Positions 1 to 5,303 of a stretch of 5,316 nt of DNA are shown piece by piece; position 1 is the first letter of the stretch; every line of letters begins with the position of its first letter. Made by a program: the position numbers and the translations under genes. The stretch is from Fidelibacterota bacterium (lineage in GTDB: Bacteria > Fidelibacterota > UBA8477 > JABMPR01). The notes under the pieces are model-generated. The model was given only the letters and a program-made list of their open reading frames with translations. It searched no databases and was not told where the DNA came from. Location of the stretch: the NCBI GenBank assembly GCA_030595455.1, contig JAUVDF010000094.1:1-5316 (forward strand), given 5' to 3'.

Positions 1-2
1 TA

Positions 3-488
3 TCACTGGAGTTTGTCTTGTTCATTCGCCTGGCAGTAGTGGTATGGGGTGAACCGCTCAATATGATGGCCGCAGCCGTATTTGGGCAAATCTCTTATAT
101 GGGATTGATATGGGATTGGTTCTCATATCTGATATACGCTGGAATTCGCATGGCTCCTCTAGCACTATTTCTCATGCTGGTTGGCGCATACGTGAAGGGC
201 AGACCACTTTTGATTGGTATTGGCGGTCCGATTCTCGCGGCAATCTCCTGGTCTATCATCTTTAAAAGTGCAGCCCTGTTCAAGATAATCGGGAAATTTT
301 TCTGGGGCTTCAACCTGGCGATCATAAACCCATGGGAAAATATGGTGGAAGGTCACGGAAGTGGACTCCAATACGCCAATCCCTGGGACTACATTTTCAA
401 TTTGGAGACCCTGGGTGCACTTTTGGCCTCTGGATTGCTTTATTATGGTGTATGGATGATTTACAAAAAAAATATACCAACTGGATAA
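3..488 (+). CDS. Probable ABC-2-type transporter permease, C-terminal part (5' end outside window)
   Basis: This is the C-terminal 161 codons of a polytopic inner-membrane protein. The frame is open back to the first complete codon at position 3 with no stop and no convincing start; TTG 18 has no ribosome binding site, so the gene almost certainly begins upstream of the window. Strong hydrophobic segments are encoded at about 120-191, 204-260 and 408-464, the last followed by a basic end (YKKN). The block WFSYLIYAG...LFLMLVGAYVKGRPLL and the following Gly/Pro-rich helix resemble the last membrane helices of ABC-2 permeases, in which a short charged loop with K/R precedes 'PLLIGIGGPIL'. A partner ATPase would be expected upstream but cannot be seen. 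The family call is from remembered resemblance only; an unrelated multi-spanning protein is possible. An A8 run (465-472) lies near the 3' end. The downstream exported-protein gene starts 32 bases after the stop, so the two are probably co-transcribed. Confidence 0.5.
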   Translation, partial: SLEFVLFIRLAVVVWGEPLNMMAAAVFGQISYMGLIWDWFSYLIYAGIRMAPLALFLMLVGAYVKGRPLLIGIGGPILAAISWSIIFKSAALFKIIGKFFWGFNLAIINPWENMVEGHGSGLQYANPWDYIFNLETLGALLASGLLYYGVWMIYKKNIPTG

Positions 489-520
489 ATGAAAAATATC
501 CTGAATACGGGAGTCAAAAA

Positions 521-1333
521 ATGAAGATTCGTACAGCGTTAATTATTGCCGTAATATTAGGGCTCTTTACTTACACCCTGCCCCTATACGCCGGCAGTCC
601 TAAAGAATACCACCTGGAGGAAAAGACAGTGGTTGAAATTCCCGTCGTGGGCAAGATTACAACCTATACTGACAGCTATTTGTCAGGCTGTAAGCTTAAA
701 GAGCAGACGACCTTCAAAATGCACAACAGTCTGATAAAAATGATGAGTAGCTCAGATGGCAAGAGTCATAACATCCAGCTTTCAGATATGTGTGAGGAAG
801 TTCAGTGGACCTACGATAGTGATGACAAGCTATATCGCAGCAAACCCTTTAGCGAACTCAGAGAAAATACGGATGACCCTGAACCTCAGATTGATATGGA
901 ATTAGATCAAAATGATATAGATGATATCCCACGCATGACCCATGAGATTATGGGCTATGAAAAAAATATCAATGGTTTTAAAGCCCAAAAGGTGATCTCC
1001 ACAATTCATCCTGATGATGCAGCAAATCCCATTATCATCGAAGAGTACTACACGAGCAAAGCGAAAGCCTTAACGAAAATAAATAATGCTCGGGAAGACC
1101 TGCGGGAGAACCTGGGTCATGATAAGGATAATATCGAAGGAGTCCCCAGCATGGTCGAAGTGTTTTATGAAGCCATGCGGAAGGATCATGAGTGGGACCG
1201 TCCCGATGGTGAAGTTGTTCGCTTTATCATAAAAATGCTCGATAATGAGGATGATCTGATCTTTAGTATGACCTATGATGTAACTACTGCTGAGATACTC
1301 GATTATCATGAGGATCATTTCTCTTTGAAATAA
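521..1333 (+). CDS. Exported protein of unknown function, DUF4412-like layout
   Basis: A 270-residue protein starting at ATG 521. The frame is open further upstream (to 332), but that region overlaps the permease gene. ATG 521 has a GGGAG ribosome binding site 8 bases away and opens directly on a Sec signal peptide: MKIR, a hydrophobic core at residues 5-22, and a likely cleavage after LYA or LYAG (residue 24-25). The mature part is soluble and acidic, with D/E-rich stretches at about 117-136 and 242-246. Two cysteines (C57, C91) could form a periplasmic disulfide. The order of elements (substrate-like strand, 'IQLSDMCEEVQWTYDSDDKL', 'LYRSKPFSEL', then 'NGFKAQKVIS') recalls periplasmic DUF4412/LolA-like proteins that read 'W..D...K.Y...p..el' and then 'GfkaqKV'. 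No enzymatic motif is visible. It sits directly after a probable ABC permease gene and may serve that transporter. Expressed exported protein: fairly sure; function: unknown. Confidence 0.75.
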   Translation: MKIRTALIIAVILGLFTYTLPLYAGSPKEYHLEEKTVVEIPVVGKITTYTDSYLSGCKLKEQTTFKMHNSLIKMMSSSDGKSHNIQLSDMCEEVQWTYDSDDKLYRSKPFSELRENTDDPEPQIDMELDQNDIDDIPRMTHEIMGYEKNINGFKAQKVISTIHPDDAANPIIIEEYYTSKAKALTKINNAREDLRENLGHDKDNIEGVPSMVEVFYEAMRKDHEWDRPDGEVVRFIIKMLDNEDDLIFSMTYDVTTAEILDYHEDHFSLK

Positions 1334-1498
1334 GTATGTGTAATGTGAATGATAAATGATAGTGAGAAATTGGAATTTATAATTAAATGGCATATTGATT
1401 GCCGATAGAAGCTATACAATTGTGGTGAGTGGGATCGGCTCGCCATGGTTCAAAAAAATGACACCTATACGATCACTAAGTAGCAGAGGGGTTCTTCA
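1334..1498 (+). other. Intergenic leader region upstream of the Yip1-TolC-adaptor genes
   Basis: This 165-base gap is the longest in the window and the likeliest place for the promoter of the export operon. AT-rich DNA at 1365-1420 contains weak sigma70-like boxes: TTGGAA (1370-1375) with TATTGA (1393-1398) at 17-base spacing, and TATACAAT (1413-1420) with no well-spaced -35 box. None is convincing. CTATACAAT (1412-1420) recurs almost exactly as CTATACGAT (1465-1473). No intrinsic terminator with a U-run was found for the exported-protein gene. A strong ribosome binding site, AGAGGGG (1485-1491), lies 7 bases before the ATG at 1499. Confidence 0.4.
1418..1450 (+). promoter_or_regulatory. G:U-rich leader hairpin in the 5' region of the Yip1-family gene
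   Basis: Bases 1418-1429 pair with 1439-1450 over 12 consecutive positions, including four G:U wobbles, leaving a 9-base loop (1430-1438). The core TGGTGAG/CTCGCCA carries most of the stability. Because G:U pairs become A:C mismatches on the other strand, the fold is better in a + strand transcript. It is followed by an A-run (1452-1458) rather than a U-run, so it is not an intrinsic terminator of the + strand. A role in leader stability or translation of the downstream gene is inference. Confidence 0.3.
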
Positions 1499-2293
1499 AT
1501 GGAAAACGCATCATTTTTACAACGTTTTGTAGATTTGTTTTTCTCGCCAGGGCGAGCATTTGACAGTTTGGTCGATGGAGTTTCCTTTAAAGATTGGTTA
1601 TATCCATTAATCATTGTCACATTTGGTATCGTTGTCTTACCCATGTTTTATAGAGATATCAGTTTTTATGAGGCTGATCAGAGAATGCTAAGAACAGAGC
1701 GAACTATCGCCAATAATTCTGATATTTCTGATGAGAACAGGGCTAAGATTGATGAACGAATGGCTGATGCCAGAGAGAAGATCTCTGACTCCAGGGACAA
1801 TCCTTTAGCCTTAAGAAATATGTGGGGTTATCTACTAATTCCAGCAATGCTATTTGTGATGACTGCCTTTTTCTCAGCGATCCTGCTCTTGGTTGGCAAT
1901 TTTGGAATGGGAGGTCAGGTTAAATTCTTCCAGGTCTTTACCATGGTGATGATGACTTATCTCATCGGGGGTAACGGCTTTTTTATGAATATGATTTCTG
2001 GTGTAGGTACATTAGAACTCTTGATCAAAACACCCCTGATTGTCATGCGGGAATCCACAGATATGTTATTCAGTCCAGGACTGATATTTGAGGATATTGA
2101 CTCATTCTTTAAACAGTTTCTTAATCAATTAGATGTTTTTCGGCTTTGGGGTGTGGCAGTAATGGGTTTTGGTTTTGCCAAACTCTACAATAAACCAACA
2201 GCAACCGGTATGATCGCAGTCGGTATACCCTGGCTGATACTGGTTTCCATTGGCGCCGCACTTATGAAAGCCAATTCCATGATAGCTGGCTAG
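1499..2293 (+). CDS. Yip1-family polytopic membrane protein
   Basis: A 264-residue inner-membrane protein. The N-terminus 'FLQRFVDLFFSPGRAFDSL' followed by 'DWLYPLIIV' is characteristic of bacterial Yip1-domain proteins: an amphipathic 'SPgrAF' segment leading into the first helix. Five membrane helices can be placed at about residues 33-51, 110-134, 143-168, 211-230 and 236-256, as expected for the family. Between helices 1 and 2 there is a charged, helix-prone soluble segment (about 52-108) rich in R, E and D. The start at ATG 1499 has a strong AGAGGGG site 7 bases upstream. The gene is followed after 49 bases by tolC-like and adaptor genes on the same strand, so it is likely the first gene of that operon. 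Bacterial Yip1 proteins have no firmly assigned biochemical role; a function in assembling or assisting the exporter is inferred from position only. Confidence 0.8.
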   Translation: MENASFLQRFVDLFFSPGRAFDSLVDGVSFKDWLYPLIIVTFGIVVLPMFYRDISFYEADQRMLRTERTIANNSDISDENRAKIDERMADAREKISDSRDNPLALRNMWGYLLIPAMLFVMTAFFSAILLLVGNFGMGGQVKFFQVFTMVMMTYLIGGNGFFMNMISGVGTLELLIKTPLIVMRESTDMLFSPGLIFEDIDSFFKQFLNQLDVFRLWGVAVMGFGFAKLYNKPTATGMIAVGIPWLILVSIGAALMKANSMIAG

Positions 2294-2342
2294 GCTGATC
2301 AGTAACACGAAACAAACAAATCGACTTACGATAGGATTTTCA

Positions 2343-3611
2343 ATGCAAAATAGATCATTACAACTCTTGATATTTACACTCATGCTTATACCGGGGATGG
2401 CCTTTGGCCAAACCAGTCAAACCCTATCGCTAGATGATTGCATCAAGCAAGGTTTAGAACACAATCAGTCTTTAGTCATTAATCGCTTTGAGACTGATCG
2501 CAGTATTTCGCAGGCTAAGAGCAACATTAGTATGGTACTACCTAATATTAACTATTCCTTATCAGGTTCTGGTGGTGAAACGAATGACCTGGGCTGGAAA
2601 AACGGCTACAACTCTTCCTTGAGTATCTCTCAGAATATCTGGGATGGTGGACAATGGTGGAACACCTTGAAATCTGCTAGAGTTGCTCAAGATGCTGCTG
2701 ATATTCAGTTTAGTTTGTATGAGATAAATACGGTTTACCAGGTCAAGGTGGCTTTTTACAATTATCTATCAACCTTGAAACTTCTGGATGTCTATCAGGA
2801 AAATCTTAAAAGTAGCGAGTACCAGCATCAACTAACGGCGGAACGCTTCAGGTTGGGAGCTGCCTCTCGAAATGACACCTTACGTACGCGGGTGAATATT
2901 GAACAATCCAGGCTCCAAATCATTAATGGTAAAACCGACCTGCAATCCAAGACTCGCGATTTGAATATTATTCTCGGTAATGAAGCTGCTGCATCCCTAG
3001 CACTTCAGGAACCGGTTTGGGAAGCAGTTTCTGTTCCCAGTTTTGAAAGTATCATCAATGAAGTGCTTGCTGCCAATCCTCAGTTGCAGCTTATGGGACA
3101 CAATCAAACCCTGGCCAACTATAATGTGAAAATTGCCAGATCCGGCTATATCCCGTCCCTGGGTGTGAGTGCTTCCTATGGGAACAGTGGACCGGAGATT
3201 GGAGATGCTTTTGGTGGCAACACCACATCGCTTTCAACTGGAATGAGTCTTTCCTGGAATCTGTTCAATGGTACCCGTACCAAGCGAAGTGTTGAGCAGA
3301 GTAAGATCAGCGCCAAAATTGCCGTAGAAAATTTGGATTTAACCGAACGAAATCTGAGGAAAGATTTAGCACAAGCAATAGAACGCATGGAAACCCTAAG
3401 TGAATCTGTTGATATTTCTCAATTGATCCTCAATGCATCTGAGCAGGATTTGTTGCTGGCGCAGGAGCAGTACAAAATAGGATCACTTTCAATTCTAGAT
3501 GTCCTACGTATCACAGCCAGTTTTGAAGATGCCAAATCAGGGTTAATTCGCACTCAATACAATTTAAAAATTGCTGAAGCTGGTTTACATCAGATCATGG
3601 GAAAACGCTAA
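2343..3611 (+). CDS. TolC-family outer-membrane efflux channel
   Basis: A 422-residue protein, typical in length for TolC/OEP proteins, which form trimeric outer-membrane beta-barrels with a long periplasmic alpha-helical tunnel. The signal peptide spans residues 1 to about 22 (hydrophobic core LLIFTLMLIPGMA, then FGQ). Two structural repeats are visible: an N-terminal half (about 26-215) opening with 'LSLDDCIKQGLEHN', and a C-terminal half (about 234-420). Each holds an outer-membrane beta-strand motif followed by a turn: 'ISQNIWDGG' at 95-103 and 'LSWNLFNG' at 303-310. Matching helical motifs occur at 'ERFRLGAASRNDTLRTRV' (167-184) and 'QYKIGSLSILDVLRI' (376-390). An AGGA site (2333-2336) precedes the ATG by 6 bases. 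Only 9 bases separate its stop from the adaptor gene, so the two are co-transcribed and presumably act in one tripartite pump. The substrate cannot be deduced. Confidence 0.93.
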   Translation: MQNRSLQLLIFTLMLIPGMAFGQTSQTLSLDDCIKQGLEHNQSLVINRFETDRSISQAKSNISMVLPNINYSLSGSGGETNDLGWKNGYNSSLSISQNIWDGGQWWNTLKSARVAQDAADIQFSLYEINTVYQVKVAFYNYLSTLKLLDVYQENLKSSEYQHQLTAERFRLGAASRNDTLRTRVNIEQSRLQIINGKTDLQSKTRDLNIILGNEAAASLALQEPVWEAVSVPSFESIINEVLAANPQLQLMGHNQTLANYNVKIARSGYIPSLGVSASYGNSGPEIGDAFGGNTTSLSTGMSLSWNLFNGTRTKRSVEQSKISAKIAVENLDLTERNLRKDLAQAIERMETLSESVDISQLILNASEQDLLLAQEQYKIGSLSILDVLRITASFEDAKSGLIRTQYNLKIAEAGLHQIMGKR

Positions 3612-3620
3612 GAGGAAGTC

Positions 3621-4862
3621 ATGTCTAAAAAGAAAATAATTATAATCGTCGTTGCTGTGGTTCTAATGGGAGTCATTGGTTTTTTCGCTGTTAACAAAGA
3701 CAAAGGCAATAGCAAAGACGTTCAGTCAGCCAAAGTTGAACGGGGAGAAGTTGTCCATAAAGTGGCTGCTTCAGGAAAGATCCAACCAGTTGTAGAAGTT
3801 GCAGTCAGTGCTGATGTTGCCGGTCGGGTGATCAGAATGGCTGTAAAAGAGGGTGATTACGTTAAAAAGGGTATGTTCCTGGCTCAGTTGGACGCAACCC
3901 GTTATAAAGCGGATGTAGATCGTGCCAAACAGGTGCTGGAGTCAGCCAAAGCCTCATTATCGCTCGCTCAATTAGAGAAGAATCAGCAATATGAACTAGT
4001 TCAAAAGCAATTGGTTAGTGAACTTGTCTATCAAGGAGCTTTGGTTCGTTATCAGCAGAGTCTGTCTGGTATGAAACAAGCAGAAGCCGCTTTGACCCAA
4101 TCAAACGATAATTACAACAAAACCATTATGTACGCCCCCATGTCTGGAACCATAACCCAGGTCAATAAAGAAGTTGGCGAAATGGCGCTGGGATCGGCCT
4201 TCAGCCAGGATGTGATTATGGTTGTTGCTGATTTGAACGACATGGAAGTGCTGGTCGATGTCAATGAAAACGATGTGGTTGACGTTGCCCTCGGTGATAC
4301 AACTGAGATTGAGATCGATGCACTTCAAGATACCATGTTTACAGGTATTGTGACTGAGATAGCCCATAGTGCTCAAAACAGCAACCTGGGTAGTCTGGAT
4401 CAGGTAACTAATTTTAAAGTCAAAATTCGCTTACTGGATCCTCCAGATGAAATTCGTCCAGGCATGTCGGCCGCTGTAGATGTCCGGACTGATGTCCAGA
4501 GAGATGTTCTTTTTGTTCCGATTCAAAGTGTAACTATGCGTAAACCGAAACAATTAGAAGAGAAACAGGATTCAGAATTAAGTAGTGCAGACAGTGTCCT
4601 TGATAAGGAAGAAGAAGACCTTGATCCTGTTGAAGTTGTCTTTGTCCTGGTTGATAGCGAAAAAGGCAAGGGTAAAAAAGTAGAGCAACGTGAAATTACT
4701 ACCGGTATCATTGGTGATCGTGAATTCGAAATTATCTCTGGTCTGGAATTAGATGATGAAATAGTCACGGGTCCTTACAAAGAGGTTAGCCGTGGCTTAC
4801 ATGATGGGGATCAAGTAAAAGTCACCAAACGCAAGAAATTCAACGCGAATAAAGATAAATAG
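3621..4862 (+). CDS. MacA/HlyD-type periplasmic adaptor (membrane fusion protein)
   Basis: A 413-residue adaptor linking an inner-membrane transporter to the TolC channel. Order of domains: N-terminal membrane anchor (about 4-23, after MSKKK); first half of the lipoyl/barrel-sandwich domain (about 58-91, 'AGRVIRMAVKEGDYVKKGMFLAQLD'-type signature, key GD and KKG residues); alpha-helical hairpin (about 92-167); second lipoyl half (168-205, 'YAPMSGTITQV'); beta-barrel (about 207-288, 'RPGMSAAVDV'); membrane-proximal domain (about 295-400). At the hairpin tip, which docks on TolC, L126 and S133 keep the spacing of the R-L-S tip motif, with Q122 in place of Arg. An acidic Ser/Glu/Asp-rich stretch (about 311-336) interrupts the membrane-proximal domain. 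An AGAGGAAG site lies 3-10 bases before the ATG. The layout favours an ABC-partnered MacA over a drug/proton RND adaptor, but no pump gene follows within the window, so the class is inferred. Confidence 0.88.
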   Translation: MSKKKIIIIVVAVVLMGVIGFFAVNKDKGNSKDVQSAKVERGEVVHKVAASGKIQPVVEVAVSADVAGRVIRMAVKEGDYVKKGMFLAQLDATRYKADVDRAKQVLESAKASLSLAQLEKNQQYELVQKQLVSELVYQGALVRYQQSLSGMKQAEAALTQSNDNYNKTIMYAPMSGTITQVNKEVGEMALGSAFSQDVIMVVADLNDMEVLVDVNENDVVDVALGDTTEIEIDALQDTMFTGIVTEIAHSAQNSNLGSLDQVTNFKVKIRLLDPPDEIRPGMSAAVDVRTDVQRDVLFVPIQSVTMRKPKQLEEKQDSELSSADSVLDKEEEDLDPVEVVFVLVDSEKGKGKKVEQREITTGIIGDREFEIISGLELDDEIVTGPYKEVSRGLHDGDQVKVTKRKKFNANKDK

Positions 4863-4878
4863 CCAGTAGATAGAATTC

Positions 4879-4894
4879 AGGAGACAGAAGAATG
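4879..4894 (+). promoter_or_regulatory. Strong ribosome binding site and ATG with no full-length gene behind it
   Basis: AGGAG (4879-4883) stands 8 bases before ATG 4892, one of the best SD-start combinations in the window. It lies 16 bases after the adaptor stop, exactly where the next operon gene (expected: a MacB-like ABC component) should start. The frame it opens ends at TAA 4940, inside the repeat arm. Confidence 0.55.
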
Positions 4895-4942
4895 CTGAGC
4901 AATAATCCCATATTCGTCATCCCGAGCGGAGTCGAGGGATAA
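4892..4942 (+). pseudogene. Truncated 16-codon reading frame ended by the left repeat arm
   Basis: Translation from ATG 4892 gives MLSNNPIFVIPSGVEG and then TAA. The first eight residues come almost entirely from unique DNA; VIPSGVEG and the stop are encoded by the inverted-repeat arm (4915-4942). A hydrophilic start followed by 'NPI' plus a beta-strand would suit the N-terminus of an ABC ATPase subunit, which is what usually follows a MacA gene, but eight residues cannot prove this. Beyond the right arm all three forward frames hit stops (TGA 5294, TAG 5301, TAA 5314), so no continuation of the gene can be read in the window. It may be the remnant of an interrupted gene, or a short leader whose stop lies 7 bases before the GIY-YIG start and could couple translation. 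Confidence 0.4.
4915..4942 (+). repeat. Left 28-bp inverted-repeat arm, REP-like palindrome
   Basis: The arm contains an imperfect palindrome: ATCCC (4919-4923) pairs with GGGAT (4936-4940). Inside, GA (4924-4925) can pair with TC (4932-4933), leaving a GA bulge and a 6-base loop (4926-4931). GAGGGA (4934-4939) doubles as the SD-like sequence of the GIY-YIG gene, 10 bases before its ATG, so folding of the arm would hide it. TAA (4940-4942) at its inner edge ends the short frame that begins at 4892. Confidence 0.85.
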
Positions 4943-4949
4943 CACACTA

Positions 4950-5303
4950 ATGAAACAAGGTCAGGTATACATATTAAAATGTTCAGATGACTCCCTATAC
5001 ACTGGTGTTACTAGTAATCTTGAATCCCGACTTGCTCAACATCAAGAAGGTGCATTGCTGGGTTACACTCACTCTAAACGTCCAGTTGAATTAATCTGGA
5101 ATACTGATTTACTCCCTATTCAGGATGCCATTGTTCTTGAAAAGCAAATCAAGAATTGGGGGAGAGAAAAGAAACAGGCTCTTGTTACTGAAAACTGGGA
5201 TACTCTACATCTGTTAGCTGAATGTAAGAATGAGAGTCACCATAAGAATTTATCCCTCGACTCCGCTCGGGATGACGGGGCTACAAATCGACATGAAAAC
5301 TAG
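4950..5303 (+). CDS. GIY-YIG single-domain nuclease (UPF0213/YhbQ-like)
   Basis: A 117-residue protein with a complete small GIY-YIG fold, as in stand-alone UPF0213/YhbQ-type nucleases, which cut DNA by a single metal-ion mechanism. Visible motifs: 'VYIL' (residues 6-9, tyrosine of the GIY strand), 'LYTG' (16-19, equivalent of YIG), then N23, catalytic R27 and H31 in 'SNLESRLAQHQ', Y39 in 'GYTHSKRPVELIW', and the metal-binding E64 in 'AIVLEKQIKNWGREKK'. All expected catalytic residues are present, so it looks active. The nuclease core ends near residue 92; the tail 'NLSLDSARDDG' (100-110) is a translation of the right repeat arm and the last seven residues come from flanking DNA. ATG 4950 is the first possible start after the upstream in-frame stop at 4896. 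Its SD, GAGGGA, lies in the left arm. It is not a plausible pump component; the linkage to the export operon looks accidental. Mobility function is inferred. Confidence 0.9.
   Translation: MKQGQVYILKCSDDSLYTGVTSNLESRLAQHQEGALLGYTHSKRPVELIWNTDLLPIQDAIVLEKQIKNWGREKKQALVTENWDTLHLLAECKNESHHKNLSLDSARDDGATNRHEN
5250..5277 (-). repeat. Right 28-bp inverted-repeat arm, inside the GIY-YIG gene
   Basis: Exact reverse complement of 4915-4942. ATCCC (5252-5256) and GGGAT (5269-5273) form the stem of its own imperfect palindrome. It overlaps the 3' end of the nuclease gene and is translated as LSLDSARDD plus the first base of the next codon, with the stop codon falling 24 bases beyond the arm at 5301. 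Confidence 0.85.

Larger units (their letters stand above)
4915..5277 (+). mobile_element. Putative GIY-YIG element bounded by perfect 28-bp inverted repeats
   Basis: A 363-bp unit made of two identical 28-bp arms in opposite orientation (4915-4942 and 5250-5277) around one GIY-YIG nuclease gene. The match is exact over 28 positions and stops on both sides: outward T4914 faces G5278, inward C4943 faces T5249. No obvious target-site duplication is seen at the outer ends (CATATT versus GGGCTA). It lies between the adaptor gene and whatever follows, just behind an orphan ribosome binding site. The core of the arm, with CCCGAGCGGAGTCGAGGG, is one I recall as a common dispersed repeat in many bacterial genomes, often near GIY-YIG genes; this recollection is unchecked here. 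Whether the unit moves is inference. Confidence 0.6.

Noticed and set aside
332..520. N-terminal extension of the exported-protein frame back to ATG 332
   Set aside because: It overlaps the permease gene, has no good ribosome binding site, and would bury an obvious signal peptide that begins at ATG 521.
489..524. Eleven-codon frame MKNILNTGVKK directly after the permease stop, overlapping ATG 521 by ATGA
   Set aside because: The start has no convincing SD and the peptide has no recognisable features. The TAAATG and ATGA junctions may be chance; a coupling leader cannot be excluded.
1370..1420. Sigma70-like promoter for the Yip1-TolC-adaptor genes
   Set aside because: The boxes TTGGAA/TATTGA match only partly, and TATACAAT lacks a well-spaced -35. 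Too weak to list as a defined promoter.
2295..2302. Palindrome CTGATCAG after the Yip1 stop
   Set aside because: Eight bases with no loop or U-run; neither a terminator nor a recognisable operator.
4915..5277. CRISPR or integron-like array
   Set aside because: There are only two repeat copies, in inverted orientation and around a gene, with no spacers or associated integrase or Cas genes.
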